DNA of 64,000 nt, from contig CM073547.1 of the NCBI GenBank assembly GCA_037074615.1, positions 15,840,501 through 15,904,500 of the forward strand, given 5' to 3'. The position numbers and the translations under genes are program-made. Under the pieces are notes generated by a model that was not told the origin of the DNA, ran no database searches, and was given only the letters and a program-made list of their open reading frames with translations. Origin of the DNA: Leucaena leucocephala (taxonomy: Eukaryota > Streptophyta > Magnoliopsida > Fabales > Fabaceae). How positions within the stretch are numbered: position 1 is the stretch's first letter; every line of letters begins with the position of its first letter. Of this stretch, positions 21,828-34,269 are shown piece after piece.

Positions 21828-24800
21828 TGTCGCATCCTACTTTTTCTCTATCTATATAATACTGATAGTAAAAAGAGATCTAGAAAAAATTGTGATGATG
21901 AATAGAAAAGAAAAATAATGATTAGACAAATATATAGAGATAAGGGAGTAAAATAAAACGTTTAAAAATTCTATGGTACAAAGTGTAATTTTTAAAAGTT
22001 CAAGAGCAAAATGGTAATTATTGAAAGTTGAGCTAGAAAATACCTAACAATGCCTAAAATCATATTAGTCCCAAATTTTTTCAGTAAATAGAGAAAATTG
22101 TTCTGATCAGTTTGACGCAGCGCAGAATTTTGATGTAAGGTCCCGAAAAAATTATATTAATTTCTAAAAAAGGGAAATTAATACAGTATCCTCTGGACCT
22201 CAGAATCAGATGAAATTTGGCAATAAATTCCTATAATTAATATAAGAATTTATGAAACTGACAGAGCTCAAAAAAGAGTTCTGTAGAATTTATTATAAAA
22301 TTTACAATATATTAAAACACCCAATAAATATGTTTCGAAGTAATTTCTTGGGAGTTTAGCCTATGAAGGTAATTGACCATATAGAGGGCACAAAATGGCA
22401 TCTTATAGGCCCAATAATATTTTTAGATAAGTATGTAGGCTATGGTTAATAAAGACCAGAAAAAATATAAAATTACGAAAATACTACTGAATATGCCATT
22501 GTATTGTGTCATCGAGTCAGAGTTAGAAGGAGGGCATTTTGGTCATTTGACTAAGGTTAGATGGTCAAGGAGAATTCCAAAAATAGTTGACCAAGGTCAG
22601 AGAATACTCTGAGGAGGTGTGAAAAGATGATAATGCCCTTAAGATGTTAAAATAAATAAAGAAGAACCAAGGGACGTTTTGATAAATTGCCAAGAGATTT
22701 GTAACTAAGTTTAGATCCAGTACAAGAATGTCAATGGTAGGAAGAATCCGAATACTGGATTTAAGGTTAGAAAGCATATTATAAAATTTTAGAAAAGTTA
22801 GATTCAGAAAACAGTCTGGTTTTAGGAAATCAAACTGAGTCGGTACCGGATTGGACTGAAATTTTTTCAGAAATTTCTCTCCCTTAGAATGGCACCATGT
22901 AGCCCTATGAGTTGTCCCTTGATGATGTCATGGGTGATGTTATAGTTAGCTTTTTAAAAAAAGTTAAATCCAACATTAAATCTGAGCTATTAGATCAAAT
23001 AATGCACAAAGTGATCTTGGCCATTGGAATTTGGCTATAAATACCCCACAATTTCTGATGCAAACCGTGGAGCAAGAACCATTGGGGAACCTCTTGCAAA
23101 ATGAAAACTCAAGCTAAGACAGAAGATTCAAGGTACCAAGTTCAAGTAAGTTAGAGATTAAAGGTCAGCAATCTATCCTAACTTATTTTCTTTTAATTTG
23201 GGATCTTGAACTTAGAGATTTCATGGAAGAAAATTGAATTTTCTCTAAGGTGTATATACTGTCCAAAACCTTAGATGAAAAGAGAAAGAAGAAATTAAAG
23301 TTAGAGATATGTGATTGAAGCTTAAACAAGCTAGTTAAGTGATTGATTGTTAAATCAAGTTGATACTCTTGACTTTGCCATGGTTAAACCATTTCAGTTT
23401 GTACTGTTCATGATAGAAAGATGTAATTTCAATGATCTAATACTTCCATTGAATTCATATGATGATTTTGTGTATGATTGTATAGATTTGAAACCTTAGA
23501 AATATTAGAATTTCAAGTTATAGTTTTTGAAGTTCTTCTCTGTTATTGTTCACTGGTATGAACAGTGATTAAAATTTCATAATTTTGATATTTTCAATAG
23601 TTTTAAAAAGAAAAGTTGTGTAGGATAAAGTAGAGAAATAAGTATATGAAGTATTGGAATCAAAATGAGAATTTTTGAAAGAATTATGTATGTTTTGCAA
23701 ATCTATCCAGAATAGTGCATAACAGCTAGAATTTCGTGATTCTAAACTCATAAATGGATTCAAAAGACAAAATTATGTAGGGTAAAGTTAAGATATCATC
23801 AATTGATTCAAAGGCCAAGTCCATTAGTAAAGGTTAAGAAAAATTATGTTAGTTAAAGTAAGTTTAATGTCCAAAGAAGTTAGATTATAATAGATGAATG
23901 ATTATGTGATGTTAGGATTTGATGATTGACTACAAGGAAACAGCCACACATCAAAGAGAAGTGAGAAAAAAGAAGCAAGATAAAGTGAAAGAAAGTCAAA
24001 TATATGATGTAATAAACTTATCCTAAACTTGTATGTATTGAATGTTATGCTTAGTTGTGCTATAACTTGGTTGAATTGTGTTGCATATGTGTTTAAGATT
24101 GAAGCTCTATTTTTATGATTACTTTAGCCAATTGTATTTCATATGTTACATGGAAGCATGCACATTACACAATGTTAACACTTTCAACAGCAACCACACG
24201 TATTTATATTAATGCATGCATTGTTTAGTACCCTTTGCTACTGAGATTTTCCCAGAAATCTCCCCCTCCATGTAATCCCAACCCTAGCAGGTTTATGAAT
24301 GATGAAAGATGATGAAGAAGCATAAAGAGGAGCTAGGGATTGGATAGTATATAAGTTATGTGAGGAATTGTTACATATAATGTTGCTATATGACCAATAT
24401 AAGTAGTAATGGGCATGATGTAATGAAAAATAAATGACGGAGTAAATGTATGAAATTTTACAGACATTTAGTTAACATGTCAAACTTTGTTTTGATATTA
24501 ATAACGCCTTATTTCAATATCTATACAAAGAGAAAGAATTTTTTAAAGTAAATGACCAGAATCTGTTTTAAAATTTTTGACCAAATAAACAGCAATATTT
24601 GACGATTAAACTGTATTAATTGACTAAATATTTGGTTTGGAGATTATTTTTCCCTTAAAGTTCAAGATGTTATCTTCACATAGCTTTTTGAACAATTTTA
24701 TTTCAATTTTTCTAGAATTAATTATGATTTTTCAAAATTCATCGTCTAATCTAGAATACCACATGAACAGTAACTCAAGAAAAGTAAAATTCCAGATTTA

Positions 24801-24884
24801 ACTAATGGACTTCTAAGGTCTTATAAGCGGTTCTAAATACTAATAAATTGTCCCTAAGACATACGAAAGTAAGGATATTTCACA
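21828..24884 (+). mobile_element. 3.1-kb LTR-like repeat, copy 1
   Basis: It begins TGTCGCATCCTACTTTTTCT and ends AAGGATATTTCACA (TG...CA), and is shared nearly end to end with 34924-38229. A TATA box (23036-23043) and a leader-like sequence downstream suggest promoter function in this orientation, as in an LTR. With no internal coding region it is best read as a solo LTR of a long-LTR gypsy family. The flanks (taatg, atgta) give no clean target duplication. About 22640-22990 differs completely from the corresponding part of copy 2. Confidence 0.7.
23036..23043 (+). promoter_or_regulatory. TATA box of LTR-like copy 1
   Basis: TATAAATA in the context GGCTATAAATACCCC. It is conserved with the same spacing in copy 2 (36376-36383) despite the diverged segment upstream. 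Confidence 0.65.
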
Positions 24885-24902
24885 ATGTATATGATTAAAA
24901 AT

Positions 24903-25032
24903 AGTACTTTAGAAAAACTAACACACATTTATCACAAATAACTAATTTAACTAATATTATCAATGTCAGTACTTTAGAAAAACCAATACACATTTACCAC
25001 AAATAACTAATTTAACTAATATTATCAATATC
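24903..25032. repeat. 65-bp tandem duplication
   Basis: Two adjacent units starting AGTACTTTAGAAAAAC (24903 and 24968) match at all but a few positions. They lie in the spacer between the LTR-like repeat and the apyrase 3' end. Confidence 0.9.
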
Positions 25033-25343
25033 CGCTGATTAATTATGAAACTCTAATATCAAGGAGCATAGAGAGGTATCTAAGAGAACTTCACAATTAT
25101 GGAGGGCATTCATATCCAGTGTTTCTTTAACCAAATTCTCCTCCCGGTAACCAAATTTGCTCAATGTTCCATTGATGCCCCATCACTGATTCATATATAT
25201 TACACACACATACACCACAACAGCCTGAACTTGATAGATTTGATTACAGTCAATGACATGATAGAGACTCAATGCCCAGAAAATTTCATCTACGGCAGCA
25301 CAAGAGCAGTTCATGCTATGCATATAAAGGGAAGAGTGAATAT

Positions 25344-25349
25344 TTTATT
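25344..25349 (-). terminator. Possible polyadenylation signal of the apyrase gene
   Basis: AATAAA on the minus strand, about 220 bases past the apyrase stop codon, a plausible distance for a plant 3' UTR. Plant signals are loose, so this is tentative. Confidence 0.35.
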
Positions 25350-25566
25350 TAGTAAAAGGGAGGAACTTTTTAGCAACTCTGGTAAAATATAGAAAGAACA
25401 ATCACCAAAGAGAACATTAATTTGGCTTGCTATTAATTACCTTTAACCAATTCGTATGATACAAAAAGAATGCCTATTTTGAATGAGGGAGTAAAACTCA
25501 AGGGAAAAGAAGTAATTTTAGATAAGATATAGTGTAGTCATACCAAAGTCCCCTAAAGACAATGCC

Positions 25567-28500
25567 CTAAACCTTCACCGTGTGTGCCTCAGCCACCGAG
25601 GAATTAAGGTCTTCTCGAGATTGTGATCTCCTACTCTGCAGACGCATCTGGCTTCTGTGAGGACTCCAGAAGGCACCCCCCATATTACTGCTGTCTGCCT
25701 CAGCCACCGAGGAAATAAGGTCTTCTCGAGATTGTGATCTCCTACTCTGCAGACGCATCTGACTTCTGTGAGGAGTCCAGAAGGCACCCATATTACTGCT
25801 GTCGAATTGCATCTGCCCTAAATTATTTGACGAATAACTACGCGCGACATTGCTAGATGAAGGGTACAAGGAAGCTTCCATAAGTTGGATGCCACTTCTG
25901 CCATCGCCGAGGCTGGGCCCCAAGCCAAATGGTCTTTCTTGTGCCCCCGTAACTGTTGGGCTAAGTGGCATCTTAACTCTTCCATCCCCTGCAATACGAG
26001 ATAAATTGGACTCAAGCTCAACCATAAAAGAAACATGTTGAGAAAATCGTAAAATGGAATTACTTATAAAAAGAAAAACATTTTAAACCATCCAAAAAGA
26101 TAAACTTGGTAATATATAAAATGAAATCAAGCATAATTTACAGATATGGTAAATAATCCATAATCTTGACAACTAAAAGCTAGGTCACATTGTTAGCACA
26201 GAATGCCAATTACATATCCAAAAATCCACCACTTAGCTGGCTATCTTTTGGTACCTTATAGCAGTAATAAACCAGCACTTATGGTATACAATTATGGTAT
26301 CAGATTTCAGATTTAAACGGCAATGATAAATTTAATTAAATGATGGTTACTTCATAATAAAATCAAAACGTGCAAACTCCATTCAATCAGGAGAGTAAAT
26401 GAGTTTGAAATTTAAATTTTCAGGACCCAATTGTCCATGGAATTTCACCAGGCTGGGGGAAAATGACTTCAATTGTTATGTAGTAAAATATATCTATTAA
26501 ATAAATATTTGATAGCCTACGATTTCTATGGGAGGGGGCAGCAGCATGAAGGGGAAGACATCTAGAATTGGTGATGGTCCTTCCACCCATGGCTCTAGTA
26601 TTGCTGCAAGGCATGGAAGGAGGCTGAGCTACGTTCTCTCAGTTCAGTACTATGGGTGGGTGCTCGTGGTATGTTTTTTTGACAAAAATGAAAAGGACGG
26701 AGTTCCTAAAGTTTGATGATGCAGATTTCAAGAGGTAGGCACTCAGGTATCGCCAATTTTTTGATGTTTGATTGAACAGCCATGGAGTAGATAATCAAAC
26801 TGTTAAGTATTCATTTGAAGGAAAGGAATTACAATGGCACTTGGCTTCCGTGAGAGGAAAAAGTCAGAATGTATTGAAATTCCATGGGGAGACTACATGG
26901 AAGCTATGGCACACAGATTTGAAACATATTTCATGTGGCTCAAATGGCGGAGCTTAAGAAGCACAAACAAACAGGGAGTGTTCTGGAGTTTCAAGAGAAG
27001 CTTTAGGGATTGTTGGTTGAAGTGGAGATACCAGAATCAGCGGCCTTGAGTTGTTTCTTAGGGTAACTGAAGGCTGAAGTGGAAGCTCTAGTGAGGATGT
27101 TTAAGCCCTCTACACTCCTTAGTGGCATCTAATTAGCTAGACTTCAGGAGTTGACTATCCCAGGAGAGCAAGTGGGGACAAACCTCTAGAAATCACCCAT
27201 GGCTGAGGAACTAAACCACTCTAGTCCTAATATTCCCCCCCCCCCAACTGCTTCATCCAAGGGAAGCTCTCCTCAATCACCGAGTGAGAAAGAAAGACAT
27301 GGATGAGAGGAGGAAGAAGGGACCATGCCATTCGTTTTACACAGCAGGTCACAAATGCAAGATTAATTCAAAATTTTACAAGATTGTGGTACTATAGCTA
27401 AGAAGGATGAGGTGTTTTAAGATTGTGAGGAAGTTGAAGGAGTGACTTCTAGATATACATGTAAGATAAATATTGGATAGGATAGGTTTTAAGCTGAGTC
27501 ATCAATTTGGTAGTGGGTTTTCCACATTTACAAAGATGAGGGCATAGGAAATTCTAGAATAGGGGTTTATCATCTATATATTGTTGCTAGTGTTTTGGGT
27601 TTGTGTGAACAAATCAATTTTTAAAAGAAATTTGTTTATTTTATTCTTGCGTACCACCAATCAATTAATGAAGATTTTTGTCCAAAAGGAATATCATCCA
27701 TGGGTTCTAATCAACATTAATATGGGACTTTTCTAACCAAAGCTGCAGGATACACCAATACTCAATCTAAAATCTAAACACGAAGATTTTCAAAGAAACA
27801 AAAGCTTGGAATATTAAATTCATTGTAACAATCAGCTCACACTTCCATCCTTATTGTTTTAACAGTTAACATACAAAGTAGCAAACCTCATGAAGCAATT
27901 TAATCAAAACCTTTGGCCCACAACTGGAATAAGGTAATTGTACCATCAACTCACACTTCTATCCTTATTGTTTAATAGTTAACCATAGGAAGTAGCAAAC
28001 CTCATGAAGAAATTTAATCAGAACCTTTGGCCCACAACTGGAATAAGGTAATTATGTGACAGAGAGAGAACAGAAAGACTGAATATCAATGGAACATGAG
28101 TTCCTGACCTAGGTAATTCTTTGAGTAAAGATTACAGCCATGCAAATTTTTTAAAAAAACAAATGAGTACTATGTCTACACCATGTAGACATCCTTTCAT
28201 CCTATTATTATTAGGATGTGCTTGGTTCCATGGAGGGAAAGGAAGCAATTTTATTTGGGGGGGAAGTTAATAATCCCTTGTTTGAATTGATTGGAGGGAA
28301 TGAGAGGGCAGGCCTTTTTAATAACCCTTTGTTTGGTTTGGGGGGAGGGGGGACCTAATAAGTTGGTGATTTTAACCCTACCAAATTGAAGTTTTTTCCC
28401 TATTTTTTGTTTAGATTAATTATTAGAAAAATAGTTATATATTATAATTTCTTATTTTAAGAATGTCAATACTTTCACCTTACATTAATAAATAAAATTT

Positions 28501-30861
28501 TAACCAACATATCAAAATCCAATTTATCAATGTGTACCTATTAAAAAAATATTAAAAGTTTATACATGAATGAATTATATATTGGATTTCATTAGGAAAT
28601 AAAATTTATTTTATTGATGGAAAGGGAGAAAAGCCATAATCCTTTTTAATGTCAAGGGTATCTTTGATTTTTCAAAATAAGAGGGACAGGAGGTCCTACA
28701 TTCCAATTTTTGAACCAAACAAGGGGCTCCCTTCTCCCCTACATTTTTTACCAACCAAACAAAACCTTAAATCTAGAATCTAAATAATAAAACGTGAAAC
28801 TGATTAGTTTTCCCTTTCCCCTAGCTCCTTCCCTCCCCCATAATTGGTGGCCATAAGACTGCTAAGAATTTTAGGAAAGATCAATGAAGCCGCAAATGTA
28901 AAATGTACTTGTCATTGGGAGAGCGCAAGAAAATAATGAGATAAATAGGTACATACAATTTATTTTTAGGCCATGGGAAGTCCATGGTCTAAAGATTAAA
29001 GCTCAAAAGTCATTAGTTGTGAAAATAACTTACCAGAATTGATAGGACTCCACCGTTTAAATCGGAAAGGAGATGGGATAGTAAGAACAGATGCACTGGA
29101 CCCACTGTTATGCCTGAAAAGGGGAAGATACGACGACCTTCGGAAAAATCTTGGCATCCAACTACTAACATAAGATAATGCACAAAGTACGAGAATCAAA
29201 GAAAGTAACATAATGGGGATAAGAACAATAGGATTTATCTTCATCTGGGTTAAGTCAAAACCACGAAGCCCAAATCTAGTGGAAAAAGCCTTCCCCGCTT
29301 CCAACAAAGCAACCCCTAGTGTCCAAGTGATAGATCCAGAGCCAACAGTTATGTGATTATCCATGATATGCAAACCCTCTCTGAGTAGGGATGTAATATA
29401 TGGCGCCCTAAAGCAATACTGCTCAATGAAAGGCTGCGGAGCAACACTTTTCTTTGCAACCTCCCATCTCTTTCCACAGAAATCCCTACCTTTTTCCAAT
29501 ACATCATCAGGTGTGGCTTCAGAAGTCAGGTTAAAAAATCGGTACACCACAAAAAATCCAGAAATCACATAAAAGTGGCCATATGGGCGAGGGAGATTAT
29601 CACTAAGGGCACAAGGATGTACTTCACAATCAAGTCCTGGACTGACATTGGACCATTCAGACAAATTGACAACAATTTTTGCGAGTGCACTACATTCTTG
29701 CCAATTTGGAGCACCGATAAGTGTCACTGTGGTTCCTGGCCCTCCTTTTTTACCCATTTTTTTTCCATTAGTCAAAGGGCTTTCACTTTCTTTGTTATTG
29801 GAAGAACAATGAGAGCAGATGTACTGCTCCTTGTAACCAGATTGCAAGCAAGGGTGTTTAAGTTCTAACTTCCTATTAGTTAGATCTGCGTTGGTAGATC
29901 CAAACTCTTTCTTATAAAGATGAGCTACAGATTTGGAAAATGCCTCATTCAGACCATAGCCTGCTAGAGAATATGCAGTGAGATGATGGTTTACTGATCC
30001 AATCCTAACAAATAAGCTAGTTTCGCTGTTCAGTTGTTGATCACTCTCAAATGTAACTTGTAATGATGAGCCACCCAAGTCAAGTGCACCATATGTTGCT
30101 TGTCTTGGTCTAACACCCAAGAGGCCACTATGATAATTGAGGGCTATCCATCCATAGTAAGCTTCTTCAGTACCGCTAATAATCTTAACCCAATCCTTTT
30201 GGCACAAGAAAGGAGAAACCTTCAGTATAGACAATGCATTATCCAGCAGCCATTTTGAGTCGGTGCTTGGAAGCCTCCGGACACCAGCAGTAGCATAAAG
30301 GAACAGAGAAGTACTCTTGTGAGCATGCTCTGGTATTTGCTTCTTTGCCCACTTAATGAGAGGTTTTAATGCTGCCTCCAAGCCAGACTTATTATGCACC
30401 AATTTATCAAGCCCAGGTTCAGTTTCCATTCTATCATAAGCACGCCCACTTTTAGATTTCTTCCGCAGAGCATCTTCAAGTGATTTGATAGTGATTGGAA
30501 GATTGCTATGTTCCTTGTGTTCAATGGAAGCCTGATATACATAAATTCGGGTCCCAGTACTCCCACAATCAAGTACAACATAATATTTGCCTGATCCTTG
30601 ATTCCAATAAGAATATATAAGCATGGATAACATGTAAATTAGAAAAAGAAAGAATATAATGCAGAATGAAAGTGTGATCACTCGGACCCATATCTTGCGA
30701 GCAGATGGGCTTCCCCCTTGAACCGGCTTAACCTTGGAAAAACTGGCACCAGTATTTTCTCTCTGCAGAAGAAATTGGGCCTGCCTCAAATCATGCACAT
30801 CCATAGGCATATTACACTCAGTGGGGGCATCTGCCCCCACAGAAATCTTTGAAACGTGCAT
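25567..30861 (-). CDS. Apyrase 7-like GDA1/CD39 nucleoside phosphatase, two coding exons
   Basis: Exon 1 is 30861-29034 and exon 2 is 25988-25567. Splicing at CTG|GTAAGT (donor) and GTATTGCAG|GGG (acceptor), phase 1, gives 749 residues. The family hydrolyses nucleoside tri- and diphosphates. The apyrase conserved regions are present: ACR1 LDCGSTGTRIYVY (97-109), ACR2 LFLYATAGVRR (187-197), ACR3 ISGTEEAYYGW (228-238) with the catalytic Glu, ACR4 GALDLGGSSLQVTFE (258-272), and ACR5 GSGSITWTLGVA (507-518). Membrane segments lie at about 58-86 and 543-567, so the catalytic domain should be lumenal or extracellular, with both tails cytosolic. The long Ser/Arg-rich C-terminal tail is typical of the apyrase 7 type. 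An in-frame TAA 18 bases before ATG 30861 supports this start, although the N-terminus is shorter than in Arabidopsis APY7 as I remember it. A 36-37-residue unit is duplicated in the tail. I see no break, so it is probably functional. Confidence 0.92.
25585..25803 (-). repeat. In-frame tandem duplication in the apyrase C-terminal tail
   Basis: Two units (25803-25696, 36 codons, and 25695-25585, 37 codons) encode nearly the same Ser/Arg-rich segment, residues 672-707 and 708-744. Each contains PHRSQMRLQSRRSQSREDL. They differ by one extra Gly and two substitutions (T/S and I/N). The DNA is also nearly identical, which indicates a fairly recent duplication. Confidence 0.95.
26690..27480 (+). 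pseudogene. Ty3/gypsy gag fragment in the apyrase intron
   Basis: On the plus strand, opposite to the gene, fragments match the plant gypsy gag domain in order: KFDDADFKR, then FEGKELQWHLASVRGKS, and MAELKKHKQTGSVLEFQEKL. Next come EVEIPESAALSCFLG, LKAEVEALVRMFKPSTL and LARLQELTIPGEQ. A weak knuckle-like remnant lies near 27325-27375. Stops and frameshifts are many. No LTR or pol is seen, so this is a fragment. Confidence 0.8.
27831..28054. repeat. 114-bp-period tandem duplication in the intron
   Basis: Copies start ATCAGCTCACACTTCCATCC at 27831 and ATCAACTCACACTTCTATCC at 27945. Both end near CCACAACTGGAATAAGGTAATT. Confidence 0.92.
28214..28766. mobile_element. PIF/Harbinger (Tourist-like) MITE in the apyrase intron
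   Basis: The ends GGATGTGCTTGGTTCC and, inverted, GGTTTTGTTTGGTTGG match at 11 of 16 bases. Both sides are flanked by TTA (28211-28213 and 28767-28769), the usual 3-bp target of this superfamily. Length 553 bp, no coding capacity. Confidence 0.72.
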
Positions 30862-31735
30862 AGTTGATATAATAACCTTTTAATTTTTGTTCCAGATACT
30901 CTGACGAAGATGCCTTAGTAAGTCAATTGATTCAGGCAACTCCTCCAAGCCACTGAAGAATGACAATTTAAACTCAGACTTGTAAATTGTCAGACGCAAC
31001 CCAAGCCAAGTCATTTACCAGATCTGCATCACAAATACCTTGAGAATTTTCTAAATTAATGATAACGGAGATTAATAAACAGAATGCAAATACACAACAA
31101 ATCCAACAATGCACAACAAAACAATCCAAAGCATATAAATTGCTAGTAATCAAAATGAAGAGGGAAGAAGTATATTAGCCAATTGCACACCACTGAAACA
31201 TAAACTAGTAATCAATTTTTTTTTAGAAAAAGTAAACTCAATCTTTATTCAAAAAGCGTTAATATCCAAACACCGGATTCGAGGCCATATTAAAATGAAA
31301 AAATTAAAACAAAGCAAGAAATGGTGCGACGGCGTCCAACAGAGGATTGACAACCGCGCAGGGAGCAGATGACAGGGGAACAAATTCAAATCTAGATTCA
31401 AAGCCAGATTGAACAAAACAATCTCACCGGATTTAGGGAGTAGACAAAGCCCTAGAGTTCGGAGCTTCTTCAATACTTGCCCGACAACAACCACGCAGGG
31501 CTGACGACGGTGGACGGCGTCCGACGGCGAGCTCGACCAAGTGTCGAAAGCTTGTTCGTCGATGGAGAAAAACGCATCCGCTAATACTGTAAACCGACCC
31601 CTTTGGCTTTTGCGTAATGAAGTGTGACTCAGCAGCGTTCCCCTTTGTGAAGAAAAAGAATGAAAATGCATACGGTAGTACGCTTCCCTTATTACACGAG
31701 TGACACTGTTTTGTTATGTCCACTGTTATGTCCAA
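30862..31735 (-). promoter_or_regulatory. Apyrase 5' flank with a probable noncoding first exon
   Basis: Upstream of the ATG the minus strand holds a GC-richer stretch (31430-31700) ending at a donor-like site (CCG|GTGAGA, intron from 31427). A plausible acceptor (TTCTTCAG, near 30953) would make a 5' UTR intron of about 0.5 kb. A 140-residue open frame across this stretch (31671-31249) matches nothing I recognise and is probably chance. The TATA box and start site were not identified. The exon structure is inference. Confidence 0.4.
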
Positions 31736-33202
31736 ATAAGAAAATAAATTAGTTTAAATAATAAAATTAAAAAGTATTATTTTTTATTAGTTTTAGATTT
31801 TTTATATAACTATTTGATATTTGATATTTTGTGTTAGATTTGAACATTTAAGAGTCACCCTCCAAAAACAAGTTTGTATACTTAACTCTTTCATACTAAA
31901 AACGATTTTTTTACAAGGATTTTATTTAAATTTTCTTGGATACTTTTTAAGACCTGTTTTCTTTTTATCATTCTCATTAACTGACTAAATAATGCGTGTA
32001 GAAACATATTCTAACATATTACTATTTTTTATTTTTAATATAAAATATATTTAACTAATTTAAAAATATTAAAAAAATTAGTTTAATTAATTAATTTTAA
32101 TAATTATATATTAATTTCTCTAAAATATTTTTTTAATTATGTGCATTTAAACTACTTTTGATTAAAATCTTTTTAAGATGTAAAATTATATAGAAAAATT
32201 TTTAAAAAAATTAAAATTTTAAAAAATAAAATGAATTAACGTCTTATATTTAGTATTAAATTATACTCTATATATAACTCTTATATTTAAAATAAAAAAA
32301 ATATTTTATAAATTAATATATTATTCTTTTCATCACAGAATTCCATCTAAACTATACATGATATATGTTTTTATATACAGTATTTCAAAATATATAATTC
32401 AACTTATATAAATCAAATTAGTTGAAACTTTTTGAGTTTGAGAAAAAATGTGTATATGTATTTGGTAAAAATAATCTACTGACTCTTTATATGTTGGTCA
32501 AATCGTTTCAAATATTCTATTCCATATGGTATAATTGAAATCATAAACAAATTTCAACTATTGTTCATAACAAATAACACTATAGAGAGGGAGAGAATAA
32601 TAACGATTGAAAAAGAATTTGCAAGGGAAACTTTAGTGTGAAAATAGTTTTAGAGATTAAGGGGGTAAAATACCTATGTATGTTTTTTTTTAAATTACAC
32701 CCAATATCATAGGTTAGAAGGTACAAAAATAACCGTAAACATTTAAAATTGGAACAAAAATACTATGACAGTTAAATATAACTTAACACTACTATTTTTT
32801 GTGGTGTAACTGACACTATTTTTATGGAAGGACCAAAATACCCCCAACTCAAAAAATTTAAAAGTGTAAAGGTGGAAAAATACCTGTGAACTTTTACCCA
32901 ATGTATATCAAATACCATATACTTTTTGGAAGTGCAAAAGTACCCATGAAAGTGTAAATAAATTAATTATTTTAGTTTTGATAAAATAAAAAACTCTATT
33001 AAATTTTACTATAATTTTATGGTTAATGTATGCATTTGATCCTCTAAGTTTATATCAAAATTTTAGTTTAATCCCTATAATTTATAAAATGTATTTTTAG
33101 TCCTTAATATTCATAGAAAATATTGACTCAATGAATTTAAATGTTGACTCTAATTAAATGTTGATAAAATAAGTTTATGATTTAATCATGTAATATAATA
33201 TT
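31736..33202. other. AT-rich region with transposon-like phrases, no gene
   Basis: The stretch 31985-32330 resembles the AT-rich MITEs elsewhere in the window (TCTTATATTTA-type phrases). At 32660-32950 the phrase AAAATACCT.TG...ACCCAAT occurs twice in diverged form, and 33015-33110 contains TTTGATCCTCTAAGTTT and TAGTTTAATCCCTATAA. These phrases are common in Mutator-like and other repeats. No boundaries could be fixed. Confidence 0.4.
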
Positions 33203-34269
33203 TGTTAGTTATAGGTAAATAGGTTGGATCACCCAAAAAAAGATAAACTGGATGAGCGACGACTTTTGAAAATGTTTTGTGACTCTTTAAATTATTTCTC
33301 AGTAAAACAATGTAATCTGAAAAACTTAATTGAAACTGGAAATCAAAGAGTTAAGGAAGAAGAGTTTGCACAGATAATTTATCCTGGTTCGGTCTTTACT
33401 TGAGCTACGTTCAGTTCTCAGCTTTCCACTCTGATTTTCTAATCCCCTATAAGTATCAATATTACAATGGATTCTTAGTAGCCTTTACAACTTCAATTTT
33501 AATGGCAAATTGACTACCTCAACCTTGAGATTACGCCACACTCTAGTGGCCACACTCCCCCTTAAACTGATACGAGCAATTCCCAACCTTAAATCACCTA
33601 ATTCCAAGATTTTGTTCTCAGACAGTTGAAAAAAAGGAAGAGTGAATCTAACTCTCAGACAGAGTGAGTATATAGACATTGAAGCTCATTGAAAAATCTC
33701 TCTCTCAAAGAATAATACATGAAAATTGGAGAGTTATATTGTTTTCTAAGTTACTGGCTATTTGATGCTTTCATGATTGAGTATTGTTGACTTCTCATCA
33801 TCCTATTATCATTCACCGTCGCCCTTAGTTGCTAACCTCATTACTTTGAATGCTCTTCTTTTTATAGTTGATCTTTGTAACCATTGAACATTGTTTCTGT
33901 TGACGTTTCCATTAGTTGAGTTTTCTATCCGTTAGAAATATGACCGTTCAACTAACCATTATAGCCGTTGAGGCTTTTGTCTTTTTGTCGTTGAAAGTCT
34001 GTTGGCTTTGCTCTTGATATGATCTCTTATTTAGCTTTGATCTTTATGGAATATGAGCTCTTTGATACTAATCCTATAAACACTTCAAGATTTAATTGTT
34101 AGTATATAACAATGACTGGCCTTAAACTTGACTAGATTTAATCAAAATAAAAATGATGGTAGAATAATGCATGTTCATTCAAGTTAATAACTCAAATCGA
34201 TGATAAACTGTATAAGATTAATTCTGTTATAAACACTTTCAAATCATATGAAGACTCTGCTTGTTTTCA

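Larger units (their letters stand above)
25989..29033 (-). other. Single coding-region intron of the apyrase gene
   Basis: The intron is 3045 bases, with consensus donor GTAAGT and acceptor TTGCAG. It has been enlarged by a gypsy gag scrap on the opposite strand, a 114-bp-period duplication and a Harbinger-type MITE. If the intron is retained, the protein would end twelve residues after the junction. Confidence 0.9.

Noticed and set aside
25099..25392. 97-residue plus-strand frame next to the apyrase 3' end
   Set aside because: It is antisense to the probable 3' UTR and shows no recognisable domain.
25567..26025. Reading the apyrase tail as a separate 152-residue gene
   Set aside because: Perfect splice signals and phase join it to the 29034-30861 exon, and the tail is known as part of apyrase 7. 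The apparent Met start is intron sequence.
31249..31671. 140-residue minus-strand frame upstream of the apyrase gene
   Set aside because: It spans a probable 5' UTR exon and intron. The Leu/Phe-rich end matches no family.
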